A model generated the notes under the pieces. It made no database searches. It was given only the letters and a program-made list of their open reading frames with translations, and had not been told where the DNA came from. Made by a program: the position numbers and the translations under genes. From NCBI RefSeq assembly GCF_018069875.1, contig NZ_JAGQDF010000004.1, forward strand, positions 248,001 through 312,000: a stretch of DNA of 64,000 nt, read 5' to 3'. This DNA comes from Ideonella alba. GTDB taxonomy: Bacteria > Pseudomonadota > Gammaproteobacteria > Burkholderiales > Burkholderiaceae_C. Position 1 is the first letter of the stretch. The number at the start of each line of letters is the position of its first letter. Positions 31,295 to 41,867 of this stretch are shown piece after piece.

Positions 31295-32822
31295 CGTAGA
31301 GGGTCTCGACAGTGATCAGGGCCACGCCACGGTCGCGCGCGAAGCGCTCGGTGTTGCGGCGCGCCTTGCCGCGCACGAAGAAGGGGATCTTGTGCAGCTC
31401 GCGCTCGGCCTCCACCGCCCAGCTCGGCTCGTTGGAGGCCGGGGCCGGGGCCGCCAGCGGCGCGGGCAGCGGCGTCGGTGCGCTGGCCCCCAGGTGGGAG
31501 GGCGCGGCCTGCGGCGAGAACTCGAAGTCGTCGCGGAACATCGCCAGCAGGTGCTCTTCCAGGCCCATCATCAGCGGCAGCACCCAGGCGTCGAACATCA
31601 CGTTGGCGCCTTCCAGGCCCATCTGCGGCGCGTGGCGGGCGGGGAAGTCCTGCACATGCACCGGCGCCGAGATCACGGCGCAGGGCAGGCCCAGGCGCTT
31701 GGCGATGTGGCGCTCCATCTGCGTGCCCAGCACCAGGTCAGGCTGCAGCGCGGCGATGTGGCGTTCCACCTCGAGGTAGTCGTCGGTGATCAGGGGCTCG
31801 ACGCCGTAGAGCGCCGCGGCCTCGCGCAGGTCGCGCGCCTGCTCGCGGCTGTAGGTGCCCAGGCCGGCGACGGTGAAGCCGATCTCGCGCGCCGCCATCC
31901 GCGCGGCGGCCACCGCGTGGCAGGCGTCGCCGAAGATGAAGACGCGCTTGCCGGTGAGGTAGGTGCTGTCGACCGAGCGGGCGAACCAGCGCGCCCGTGC
32001 ATCAATGCGTTGCAGCGCGGGGGCCGGGTCGACGCCGGCCAGCGTGGCCAGCTCGGCGATGAAGTCGGCGGTGGCGCCCAGGCCGATCGGCACCTGACGG
32101 GTGCGCGGCTGCTGCCACTGGCGTGCCAGCCAGTCGGCCAGCGTGCCGGCCAGCTCGGGGTACATGACGACATTGAAGTCGGCCTCGGGGATGCGCGCCA
32201 GGTCGGCGGCGTGGGCATCCAGCGGGGCCACCACGTTCACCTCGATGCCCAGCAGCGCCAGCAGCTCGCGCACCTCGCGCAGGTCGTCGCGGTGGCGAAA
32301 GCCCAGCGCCATCGGGCCCAGGATGTTGGCGCGCGGCGCGCGGTCGGCCGGACGCGGCGGGCGCGCGTAGGACGCGGGTGGCAGGCCGGCCAGGCCGCGC
32401 ACCAGGCGGTACAGGGTCTCGGCAGCGCCCCAGTTCTCCTTGCGCTGGTAGGCGGGCAGCTCCAGCGGGATCACCGGCAGCGGCAGCTGCAGCGTGGAGG
32501 CCAGGCCACCGGGGTCGTCCTGGATCAGCTCGGCGGTGCAGGACGCGCCCACCAGCAGCGCGGCGGGCTGGTGGCGCGCCACGGCGTCGCGCACCGCGGT
32601 CTTGAACAGCTCGGCGGTGTCGGCGCCCAGGTCGCGCGCCTGGAAGGTGGTGTAGGTGACCGGCGGGCGCTGGTCGCGGCGCTCGATCATCGTGAACAGC
32701 AGGTCGGCGTAGGTGTCGCCCTGCGGGGCGTGCAGCACGTAGTGGACGTCGCGCATCGCGGTGGCCACGCGCATCGCGCCCACATGCGGCGGTCCTTCGT
32801 AGGTCCAGAGCGTCAGTTGCAT
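31269..32822 (-). CDS. bchB: BchB, protochlorophyllide reductase subunit B
   Basis: A 517-aa subunit of the BchNB catalytic tetramer. D36 in APQGDTYAD matches the unusual aspartate ligand of the BchNB iron-sulfur cluster. It also has [17 protein letters not shown] and a C-terminal domain ending with a conserved metal-site-like fold ([23 protein letters not shown]). It starts 13 bases after the bchN stop. A proline/alanine-rich linker precedes the last ~60 residues. Confidence 0.97.
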
Positions 32823-32835
32823 CGTGGTGTCCTCG

Positions 32836-34680
<1,845 letters not shown>

Positions 34681-34700
34681 CTAGATCGCCGCAGCAGCGG

Positions 34701-34734
34701 TGTCAATGATGATTGACGTTAATTTGAATTGACG
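34701..34734. promoter_or_regulatory. PpsR-like site between bchF and aerR
   Basis: TGTCAATGATGATTGACG at 34701-34718 is a TGTC-N10-GACG match, one base off the TGTC-N10-GACA PpsR/CrtJ motif. Its core GTCAAT-N4-ATTGAC is a perfect inverted repeat. A second ATTGACG half-site follows at 34728-34734. The 360-base gap between bchF and aerR (34632-34991) holds no other gene that I can see and must contain both divergent promoters. Confidence 0.55.
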
Positions 34735-34991
34735 CTACGGTAGCGACCAAGGTTGGATCTCCCTGCGGGCGTCGTCACGCCTGCTTTGACATCCACCCTC
34801 AGGCGGCGTACAAGCTCGGCTGGAGCGTCGGCGCCTGATATGAACCGACACGACGGCAATCAGTGCAACGCAGCGCAGGGGCCCGCGGCCCCTCCCTCCC
34901 CGGGACTTCTGATCTAGGGGGATGGTCTACCGACAGAGCCCGACAATGCACCTGGGTCGCTGTGCCGAGCATCAGCGTTGAGGAGATGTGC

Positions 34992-35864
34992 ATGGGTTCA
35001 TGGAACCGGGGTCACGCGCCGCCCCCCACACGGCTGCCAGCGGGTGAAGACACCTGCCATGGCGTCCGGGCCGACGATCTGCTGTGCGCCCATTCGGCCG
35101 CCCTGCTCGACACCGTCGAACACCAGATCATTCCGCGCCTGATGCTGCTGCATCGGCAGCACGATTCGCAGGCCTCGACCTCGGCCTCGGGCGCCGGCTT
35201 CAGCCTGGACAGCCACGAGGTCGAGCGCTTCACCGAGCACGTGCTGCAGGGCTACGAGCAGGCCATGCAGCACGTGATCTACCTGCAGGACCATGGCGTG
35301 CCCGCGCCCACGCTGTGCCTGGACCTGCTGGCCCCGGCCGCGCGGCGGCTGGGCGAGCTGTGGTCGGCCGATCTGTGCGACTTCACCCAGGTCACGATCG
35401 GCCTGGGCCGGCTGCAGGGCCTGCTGCGCAGCATCGCCGAGCGCCTGCCGCCGACCGTGCAGGCCACGCGTCTGCCCCGCAGTGCGCTGTTCGCGCCCGC
35501 CCCGGGCGAGCAGCACACGCTGGGCCTGTCGATGGTGCGCGATTTCTTCCGCGCCTCGGGCTGGGAGGTCTGCGCCGACGAGCCCAAGGCCGAGGCCGGC
35601 CTGCTGGCCCTGGCGCGCAGCCACCGCTTTGACGTGATCGGCTTCTCGATCGGCAGTGACCGCCAGACCGACCCGCTGAAGTCCCTGATCGCCCGCCTGC
35701 GCCAGGAGGCCCGTTACCCGCTGATCGTTCTGCTGGGTGGGCCGCTGGTATTATCCCGTCCCGAATTGGCACAGGCGCTGGGTGCAGACGCCGGTGCCAC
35801 CGATGCCCGACAAGCCCTTCTAGTAGCCGACGCCCTGATGACCGCGCGGGATACGAACCGGTGA
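34992..35864 (+). CDS. aerR: AerR/PpaA, cobalamin-binding regulator of PpsR
   Basis: A 290-aa protein with the SCHIC-type vitamin-B12-binding domain in its C-terminal half (RFDVIGFSIGSD and YPLIVLLGGPLVL). It is immediately followed by ppsR, the standard position of aerR/ppaA. In Rhodobacter, AerR binds cobalamin and acts as an anti-repressor of CrtJ/PpsR, tying light and B12 status to pigment synthesis. The ATG at 34992 is chosen because GAGGAG lies at 34980-34985; an in-frame ATG two codons earlier is possible. Its end overlaps ppsR by four bases (GTGA). Confidence 0.9.
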   Translation: MGSWNRGHAPPPTRLPAGEDTCHGVRADDLLCAHSAALLDTVEHQIIPRLMLLHRQHDSQASTSASGAGFSLDSHEVERFTEHVLQGYEQAMQHVIYLQDHGVPAPTLCLDLLAPAARRLGELWSADLCDFTQVTIGLGRLQGLLRSIAERLPPTVQATRLPRSALFAPAPGEQHTLGLSMVRDFFRASGWEVCADEPKAEAGLLALARSHRFDVIGFSIGSDRQTDPLKSLIARLRQEARYPLIVLLGGPLVLSRPELAQALGADAGATDARQALLVADALMTARDTNR

Positions 35865-37327
35865 GCACACGACGCCCGTTGACACGCGCCGGCAAGGCCA
35901 CCAGGCACCTCGCAGCGGTTGGACAGACCTTCGACCAGCCTGAGCGCACGCTGCAGGCGCTGGCGCCGGGCGATGCCGCGTCGCTGATCTGGACCGCCTC
36001 CGACATCGCGCTGATCGTCGACCCGAAGGGTGTCGTCGAGGACGTGTCCACCAGTGTCAACGGCCTGCCCAGCGATGTGCCAGGCGGCTGGGTCGGCCGC
36101 CCCTGGGTGGATGTGGTCACCCCCGAGAGCCGCACCAAGGTCGAGTCGCTGCTCAGCGAGACCGGCAACCCGCAGTGGCGCCATGTGAACCATCCGCTGG
36201 GCCAGGGCGGCGATTTCCCGGTCATGTACCGCGCGATGCCGGTGGGCCAGCAGGGCCGCGTGCTGGCGCTGGGCCGCGACATGCGCAGCCTGGCCAAGCT
36301 GCAGCAGCGCCTGGTTGATGCGCAGCATGCGGTGGAGCGCGATTACCTGCGCCTGCGCAATGTCGAGGCGCGCTACCGTCTGCTGTTCGAGCGGGCCACC
36401 GACGCCATCCTGATCGTCGACGCCAGCGACCTGCGGGTGCTGGAAGCCAACCCGATGGCGATCGAGCTGCTGGGCCCGTCCTCGCGCCGGCTGGTCGGCC
36501 AGCCGCTGGGCACCGGCCTGCCTGATCGCGTCGTGCGCGAGCTCGATGCGCTGCTCGACCGCGTGCGCTCCAGCGGCCGCAGCGAGGAGCACCGGCTGCG
36601 CGTCACCACACCACGCCGTCTGGACGTGGTGGTCAGCGCCAGCCTGTTCACGCAGGACGAGCGCACGATGATCCTGGTGCGCATGCGGCCGCTGCAGGCC
36701 GGTGGCGTCGAGGGCGCGCGCGAACTGGGGCTGTCGCAACTGGTTCAGGGACTGCCCGACGGCTTCGTCGTCACCTCGCCCGATGGCCGGGTGCTGATGG
36801 CCAACAAGGCCTTCGTCGAGCTGGCCCAGATGACCCGCGAGGAGCACCTGATCGGCGAATCGATCGAGCGCTGGCTGGGCCGCCCGGGTGTCGACCTCAA
36901 CGTGATGCTGGCCGCGCTGCGCCAGCAGGGCACGCTGCGCCTGTTCAACACCGTGGTGCACGGCGAGCTGGGCGTGGAGGCCGATGTCGAGATCTCCGCC
37001 GTCGCCGCGCCCGAGGCCGAGCCCCCCTGCGTGGCCTTCAACATCCGCCACGTCGGCCGCCGGCTGGGTCAGGAAGACACCAGCGCCAAGGGCATGCCGC
37101 GCTCGGTCGAGCAGCTCACCCAGCTGGTCGGGCGCATGCCGCTGCGCGACCTGGTGCGCGAGTCCACCGACCTGATCGAGCAGCTGTGCATTGAAGCCGC
37201 GCTGCAGCTGACCCAGGGCAACCGGGCCTCGGCCGCCGAGATGCTGGGCCTGTCGCGCCAGAGCCTGTATGTGAAGCTGCGCCGCTACGGCATGGCCGAG
37301 GGCAGCGCCGACCAGGCGGCGCGTTGA
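35861..37327 (+). CDS. ppsR: PpsR/CrtJ, photosynthesis gene repressor
   Basis: A 488-aa regulator with PAS domains (SLIWTASDIALIVDPKG near 42, YRLLFERATDAILIVDAS near 170, and a third from about 290). The C-terminal Fis-type HTH spans ASAAEMLGLSRQSLYVKLRR at about 455-474. C443 in EQLCIEAAL matches the redox-active cysteine of CrtJ just before the HTH. PpsR represses bch, crt and puc genes under oxygen, binding TGT-N12-ACA. Such sites occur before bchE and bchG, and a near match lies before bchF. GTG start, coupled to aerR. Confidence 0.96.
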   Translation: MSTRRPLTRAGKATRHLAAVGQTFDQPERTLQALAPGDAASLIWTASDIALIVDPKGVVEDVSTSVNGLPSDVPGGWVGRPWVDVVTPESRTKVESLLSETGNPQWRHVNHPLGQGGDFPVMYRAMPVGQQGRVLALGRDMRSLAKLQQRLVDAQHAVERDYLRLRNVEARYRLLFERATDAILIVDASDLRVLEANPMAIELLGPSSRRLVGQPLGTGLPDRVVRELDALLDRVRSSGRSEEHRLRVTTPRRLDVVVSASLFTQDERTMILVRMRPLQAGGVEGARELGLSQLVQGLPDGFVVTSPDGRVLMANKAFVELAQMTREEHLIGESIERWLGRPGVDLNVMLAALRQQGTLRLFNTVVHGELGVEADVEISAVAAPEAEPPCVAFNIRHVGRRLGQEDTSAKGMPRSVEQLTQLVGRMPLRDLVRESTDLIEQLCIEAALQLTQGNRASAAEMLGLSRQSLYVKLRRYGMAEGSADQAAR

Positions 37328-37393
37328 CACTCACCGGCGGCTGACCACCGCGCGCCGCGCCCAGGCGTGGCAGCCGCGCCTGTTCAGCACAGC

Positions 37394-37582
37394 TCAGCCG
37401 TAGAACGAGCCCGGCGGCCGCGGCGCGGTACCGCCCGAGGGCACCCACGGCAGCAGCCGCTCCCACCACACCATCGACCCCGTGGCCGCGGGTGCAGTCG
37501 CGCGCGCCACTGCCGCACGCATGACCGGTGGTCGGCGGGCTGGCAGGGCACGCGACAGGCGCAGGGAGACAGGGTGGTTCAT
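37394..37582 (-). CDS. Small ORF divergent from bchG, possible 62-aa protein
   Basis: A minus-strand ORF begins with ATG at 37580-37582 and ends at TGA 37394. Its third codon positions are strongly GC, especially in the last 35 codons, unlike a typical shadow frame. The C-terminus is aromatic and proline/glycine rich (VWWERLLPWVPSGG). It would share the PpsR-marked intergenic region with bchG and converge with ppsR. No family is recognised, no clear ribosome-binding site is visible, and the plus strand here carries no gene. Plausible but unproven. Confidence 0.4.
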   Translation of the reverse strand: MNHPVSLRLSRALPARRPPVMRAAVARATAPAATGSMVWWERLLPWVPSGGTAPRPPGSFYG

Positions 37583-37619
37583 GGTGACCCGGCGATCGAC
37601 CCGGGATGGGTCCGCACCC

Positions 37620-37651
37620 TGTAAATTACTCTTGACACCATCACGTGTCAA
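37620..37651. promoter_or_regulatory. PpsR/CrtJ operator upstream of bchG
   Basis: TGTAAATTACTCTTGACA at 37620-37637 is a perfect TGT-N12-ACA palindrome. Exactly 8 bp later a second half-site TGTC begins (37646), with a degraded right half. TTGACAC at 37632-37638 and GTGTCAA at 37645-37651 form a further inverted repeat across the two sites. The bchG ATG is at 37667. The arrangement mirrors the tandem sites before bchE. Confidence 0.65.
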
Positions 37652-37666
37652 CCAAAGAATGCGGTC

Positions 37667-38557
37667 ATGTCTGCTGCCAGCCGCCCCTCCCTGGCCACCG
37701 TGGCCGAGCTGCTCAAGCCGATCACCTGGTTTCCGCCGATGTGGGCCTTCGGCTGCGGCGTGGTGGCCTCCGGCCTGCCGCTGGACGGCCGCTGGGGATT
37801 GGTGCTGCTGGGTGTGCTGCTGGCCGGGCCGCTGGTCTGCGCCACCAGCCAGGCGGTCAACGACTGGTTCGACCGCGAGGTCGACGCCATCAATGAACCG
37901 CAACGCCCCATTCCCTCGGGCCGCATGCCGGGTCGCTGGGGTCTGTATGTGGCGCTGATCTGGACGCTGCTGTCGCTGCTGGCCGCGGTGCCGCTGGGCG
38001 GCTGGGGCTTTGGCGCCGCGGTGCTGGGCCTGCTGCTGGCCTGGGCCTACAGCGCGCCGCCGCTGCGCCTGAAGCGCAATGGCTGGTGGGGCAACGCGGC
38101 CTGCGCGCTGTCCTACGAAGGCCTGGCCTGGGTCACCGGCGCCGCGGTGATGGCCTGGGGCACGATGCCGCAGGAGCGCTCGGTGGCGCTGGCCCTGCTC
38201 TACAGCCTGGGCGCGCACGGCATCATGACGCTCAACGACTTCAAGTCGATCGAAGGCGACCGCGCCACCGGCATCGGCTCGCTGCCGGTGCGCCTGGGCG
38301 TGCGCGGCGCCGCGCGCGCCGCCTGCCTGACGATGCTGCTGCCCCAGGCCGTGGTCGTGACCCTGCTGCTGCTGTGGCAGGCGCCCTGGCACGCCGCGGT
38401 GGTGAGCGGCCTGATCGTGGTGCAGGCGCAGATGATGCGGCGCTTCCTGGCCAATCCCCGCGCCCAGGCCACCTGGTACAGCGGCTTCGGCGTGCCGCTG
38501 TTCGTGCTGGGCATGCTGGTCAGCGCGCTGGCGCTGCGCAGCCTGGCCGCCGGCTGA
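37667..38557 (+). CDS. bchG: BchG, bacteriochlorophyll synthase
   Basis: A 296-aa UbiA-family prenyltransferase that esterifies bacteriochlorophyllide a with geranylgeranyl diphosphate. The first aspartate motif is NDWFDREVDAINEPQRPIPS (about 65-84) and the second is in LNDFKSIEGDR. About eight membrane segments are present. It begins the bchG / pucC-like / bchP / tspO operon and is preceded by a PpsR site. Confidence 0.96.
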   Translation: MSAASRPSLATVAELLKPITWFPPMWAFGCGVVASGLPLDGRWGLVLLGVLLAGPLVCATSQAVNDWFDREVDAINEPQRPIPSGRMPGRWGLYVALIWTLLSLLAAVPLGGWGFGAAVLGLLLAWAYSAPPLRLKRNGWWGNAACALSYEGLAWVTGAAVMAWGTMPQERSVALALLYSLGAHGIMTLNDFKSIEGDRATGIGSLPVRLGVRGAARAACLTMLLPQAVVVTLLLLWQAPWHAAVVSGLIVVQAQMMRRFLANPRAQATWYSGFGVPLFVLGMLVSALALRSLAAG

Positions 38558-38594
38558 GGTGCCGCTCCCCGGCGCCCATGAAAGGACTGCTGCG

Positions 38595-39932
38595 ATGACC
38601 TCCTTCTTCGGCTGGCCCCAGGTGGCCCGGCTCGGCCTGGTGCAGGCCGCGCTGGGGGCGATCGTGGTGCTGACCACCTCCACCTTGAACCGGGTGATGG
38701 TGGTCGAGCTGGCACTGCCCGCGCTGCTGCCCGGCCTGCTGGTGGCGCTGCACCACGCGGTGCAGATCACCCGTCCGCGCATGGGCCATGGCAGCGACGT
38801 GGGCGGCCGCCGCACGCCCTGGATCATCGGCGGCATGGCGGTGCTGGCCAGTGGCGGCGTGCTGGCGGCGCTGGCCACCGCCTGGATGGGCAGCGAGCCC
38901 GGCCCGGGCGCTGCGCTGGCGGCGCTGGGCTTCGTGCTGATCGGCCTGGGCGTCAGCGCCTGCGGCACGGCCTTGCTGACACTGCTGGCCAAGCGCGTGG
39001 CGCCCGACCGCCGCGCCGGCGCGGCCACCGTGGTGTGGCTGATGATGATCGTGGGCTTTGCCGTCACCGCCGGTGTCACCGGCAAGCTGCTCGACCCCTA
39101 CAGCCCCGCCCGCCTGGTGCAGGTGACCAGCGGCGTGGCGCTGATCGCGGTGCTGGTGACGGTGCTGGCGCTGTGGGGCCTGGAGGGCCGCGCGCCGGCC
39201 AGTGCCGGGCCGGACGAGGCCCGGCCCGACGCCCAGGCCTTCCGCACCGCGCTGCGCGAAGTCTGGGCCGACGAGGACGCGCGCCGCTTCTCGGTCTTCG
39301 TCTTCCTGTCGATGCTGGCCTACGCGGCGCAGGACCTGGTGCTGGAGCCCTTTGCCGGCCAGGTGCTGGGCTACACGCCGGGCCAGACCACCAGCCTGTC
39401 CGGGCTGCAGCACGGCGGCGTGCTGGTGGGCATGCTGGCCGCCGCCGCCGCAGGGCGCGAATGGCGTGGCCTGCGCCTGGGCACGCTGCGTGGCTGGACG
39501 GTGGGCGGCTGCATCGCCTCGGCGCTGGCGATGGCCGGCCTGGTGATGGCGGCGCTGGTCGGTCCCGAGTGGCCGTTCCGCCTGAACGTGTGGCTGCTGG
39601 GCGCCGCCAATGGCGCGTTCTCGATCGCCGCGATCGGCTCGATGATGCACCTGGCAGGCGCCCAGGGCGGCGGCCGCGAGGGCGTGCGCATGGGCCTGTT
39701 CGGCGCCGCACAGGGCATTGCCTTCGGGCTGGGCGGTCTGGTCGGCACCGGCGCCAGCGACCTGGCGCGCTGGGCCTTCGGCCTGCCGGACACCGCCTAC
39801 GCCAGTGTCTTCGCGCTGGAGGCGGCGATGTTCGTGGCCGCCGCCGGCATCGCCGCCGGACGGCGCCGCGCCAGACCGGCGTCCGGCCCCGGTGCGCTGA
39901 CCGGCCCGACCACCCTGCAGGTGCCCCGATGA
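38595..39932 (+). CDS. PucC/BCH-family MFS protein between bchG and bchP
   Basis: A 445-aa polytopic membrane protein of the same family as LhaA and PucC. It shares the signature STLNRVMVVELALPALLPGLLVALHH with RPRMGHGSDVGGRRTPWI. In Rhodobacter an equivalent gene lies between bchG and bchP and is often called bch2 or ORF428. Its role is probably pigment handling or light-harvesting assembly. The ATG at 38595 is preferred over the frame opening at 38559, since AAGGA lies about nine bases upstream. It overlaps bchP by four bases. Confidence 0.9.
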   Translation: MTSFFGWPQVARLGLVQAALGAIVVLTTSTLNRVMVVELALPALLPGLLVALHHAVQITRPRMGHGSDVGGRRTPWIIGGMAVLASGGVLAALATAWMGSEPGPGAALAALGFVLIGLGVSACGTALLTLLAKRVAPDRRAGAATVVWLMMIVGFAVTAGVTGKLLDPYSPARLVQVTSGVALIAVLVTVLALWGLEGRAPASAGPDEARPDAQAFRTALREVWADEDARRFSVFVFLSMLAYAAQDLVLEPFAGQVLGYTPGQTTSLSGLQHGGVLVGMLAAAAAGREWRGLRLGTLRGWTVGGCIASALAMAGLVMAALVGPEWPFRLNVWLLGAANGAFSIAAIGSMMHLAGAQGGGREGVRMGLFGAAQGIAFGLGGLVGTGASDLARWAFGLPDTAYASVFALEAAMFVAAAGIAAGRRRARPASGPGALTGPTTLQVPR

Positions 39933-41119
39933 ACGCCGCCATGAACGTCAACGCCCGCCCGCTGGACCTGGTCGTGGTGGGCGGCGGCCCGGCCGGCGCC
40001 ACCGCGGCGCACGAGGCCGCCCGCGCCGGAAAGCGCGTGCTGCTGATCGACCGCGCCGGGCGCATCAAGCCCTGTGGCGGTGCGATCCCGCCGCGCCTGA
40101 TGCGCGACTTCGACATCCCTGAATCGCTGCTGGTGGCCAAGGCGCGCTGCGCGCGCATGGTGGCGCCCTCGGACAAGCACGTCGACATCCCGATCGAGAA
40201 CGGCTATGTGGGCCTGGTTGACCGCGAGCACTTCGACGAGTGGCTGCGCCAGCGCGCCGAGGCCGCGGGCGCCGAGCGCTGCACCGCCCGCTTCGAGAGC
40301 CTGGGCCGCGACACCGACGGCGTGCGCGTGGTCCATGCCCGCCGGGCCGACGGCACCGACCTGCGTTTTCGCACCCGCTGCGTGATCGGCGCCGACGGCG
40401 CCAACTCGGCGGTGGCACGCGGCACGGTGCCGGGCTGGGACCGCGGCCGCTTCGTCTTCGCGTACCACGAGATCATCGACACGCCGCCGGGCGTCGACCC
40501 CGAGCGCTGTGACGTGATCTACCGCGGCAGCCTGTCGCCCGACTTCTACGCCTGGATCTTCCCGCACGGCCGCACGATGAGCGTGGGCACCGGCAGCGCC
40601 GAGCAGGGCTTCTCGCTGCGCGGCGCCGTGGGCCGGCTGCGCGAGGCCAGCGGCCTGGCCGCGGCCACCACGCTGCGCCGCGAGGGCGCGCCGCTGCCGC
40701 TCAAGCCGCTGCCGCGCTGGGACGATGGCCAGGACGTGCTGCTGGCCGGCGATGCCGCCGGCGTGGTGGCGCCGGCCTCGGGCGAGGGCATCTACTACGC
40801 GATGCTGGGCGGCCGCCTGGCGGCCGAGGCGGCCCTGGCCTTCCTGGCCAGTGGCGACGTGCGCGATCTGCGCCAGGCCCGCGCGCGCTTCATGCGCGAG
40901 CACGGCCGCGTGTTCTGGGTGCTGGGTGCGATGCAGTGGTTCTGGTACCGCAACGACCGCCTGCGCGAGCGCTTCGTCAGCATCTGCCGCGACCGCGACG
41001 TGCAGCAGCTCACCTTCGACGCCTACATGAACAAGCGCCTGGTGCGCGCCAAGCCGATGGCCCATCTGCGCATCTTTGCCAAGGACGTGGCGCACCTGCT
41101 GGGTCTGGCGCGCGTATGA
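39929..41119 (+). CDS. bchP: BchP, geranylgeranyl reductase
   Basis: A 396-aa FAD-dependent reductase that reduces the geranylgeranyl tail of bacteriochlorophyll to phytyl. The N-terminal dinucleotide-binding motif is VVVGGGPAGATAAHEA, followed by RIKPCGGAIPPRL. GDAAGVVAPASGEGIYYAM is the second FAD motif. It is translationally coupled to its neighbours on both sides (ATGA at the start, ATGA at the stop). Confidence 0.96.
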   Translation: MNAAMNVNARPLDLVVVGGGPAGATAAHEAARAGKRVLLIDRAGRIKPCGGAIPPRLMRDFDIPESLLVAKARCARMVAPSDKHVDIPIENGYVGLVDREHFDEWLRQRAEAAGAERCTARFESLGRDTDGVRVVHARRADGTDLRFRTRCVIGADGANSAVARGTVPGWDRGRFVFAYHEIIDTPPGVDPERCDVIYRGSLSPDFYAWIFPHGRTMSVGTGSAEQGFSLRGAVGRLREASGLAAATTLRREGAPLPLKPLPRWDDGQDVLLAGDAAGVVAPASGEGIYYAMLGGRLAAEAALAFLASGDVRDLRQARARFMREHGRVFWVLGAMQWFWYRNDRLRERFVSICRDRDVQQLTFDAYMNKRLVRAKPMAHLRIFAKDVAHLLGLARV

Positions 41120-41598
41120 GTCCTGTCACCCGCGCGCGGCTGGCCGCCGCCGCCGCCGCGCTGGCCGTGGCCGCGCTGGGTGGGCTGTCCACCGACATCG
41201 GCCCCTGGTACGCCAGCCTGCAGCGCCCCCCCTGGCAGCCGCCCGACGCCTGGTTCGGTCCGGTCTGGACGCTGATCTACGCGCTGTGTGCGCTGTCGGC
41301 CGCCGAGGCCTGGCAGGCCAGCCACACGCGCGCGCAGCGCCTGAACCTGCTGCTGGCCTGGAGCCTGAACGCCTGCCTGAACGTGGGGTGGAGCCTGCTG
41401 TTCTTCCGCCTGCGCCGGCCCGACTGGGCGCTGGCCGAGGTGGGGCTGTTGTGGGCTTCGATCGCGCTGCTGGTGGTGATCAGCTGGCCACGCTCGCGCC
41501 GGGCGGCGCTGTTCCTGCTGCCCTACCTGGCCTGGGTGACCTTCGCTGCGGTGCTCAACCGCGCGGTGGTGGACCTGAACCCGCCGTTCGGTCCGTGA
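41116..41598 (+). CDS. tspO: TspO/MBR family tryptophan-rich sensory protein
   Basis: A 160-aa five-helix membrane protein. The family loop motif PPWQPPDAWFGPVWTLIY lies between helices 1 and 2, and the carboxyl half has LNACLNVGWSLLFF. TspO binds porphyrins and in Rhodobacter modulates photosynthesis gene expression and tetrapyrrole export. It overlaps bchP by four bases, which supports a role in pigment metabolism. Confidence 0.93.
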   Translation: MSPVTRARLAAAAAALAVAALGGLSTDIGPWYASLQRPPWQPPDAWFGPVWTLIYALCALSAAEAWQASHTRAQRLNLLLAWSLNACLNVGWSLLFFRLRRPDWALAEVGLLWASIALLVVISWPRSRRAALFLLPYLAWVTFAAVLNRAVVDLNPPFGP

Positions 41599-41846
41599 TG
41601 CCTGCCCTGCCCACGCTCTGGCTGCCCTGGCTGCTGAACGCCATCCTGGCGCTGATGGCCGCCGAGGCGCTGTGGCTGCTGTTGTACCGCCGCCCTGCGC
41701 AGCCGCAGCGGCTGCGCTCGGTGCTGGCCGGCGCCGGTCTGGTGCTGGCCTGGCGGCTGCACATGGCGGGCGCGGCGCCGTGGGTGGTGGCCGCCTGCCT
41801 GGGTGCGGCCGGCCTGGCCCATGCCCGGGCCTGGTGGTGGCGCTGA
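41598..41846 (+). CDS. Small membrane protein downstream of tspO
   Basis: An 82-aa protein coupled to tspO (TGATG overlap). It has an N-terminal helix (LPWLLNAILALMAAEALWLLLY), a short basic loop, and further hydrophobic segments, ending ARAWWWR. Codon use is like its neighbours. No family is recognised. It is the last gene of the bchG operon and converges with trpE. Confidence 0.7.
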   Translation: MPALPTLWLPWLLNAILALMAAEALWLLLYRRPAQPQRLRSVLAGAGLVLAWRLHMAGAAPWVVAACLGAAGLAHARAWWWR

Positions 41847-41867
41847 GCGCGCCACCCCGCCTGTCGA

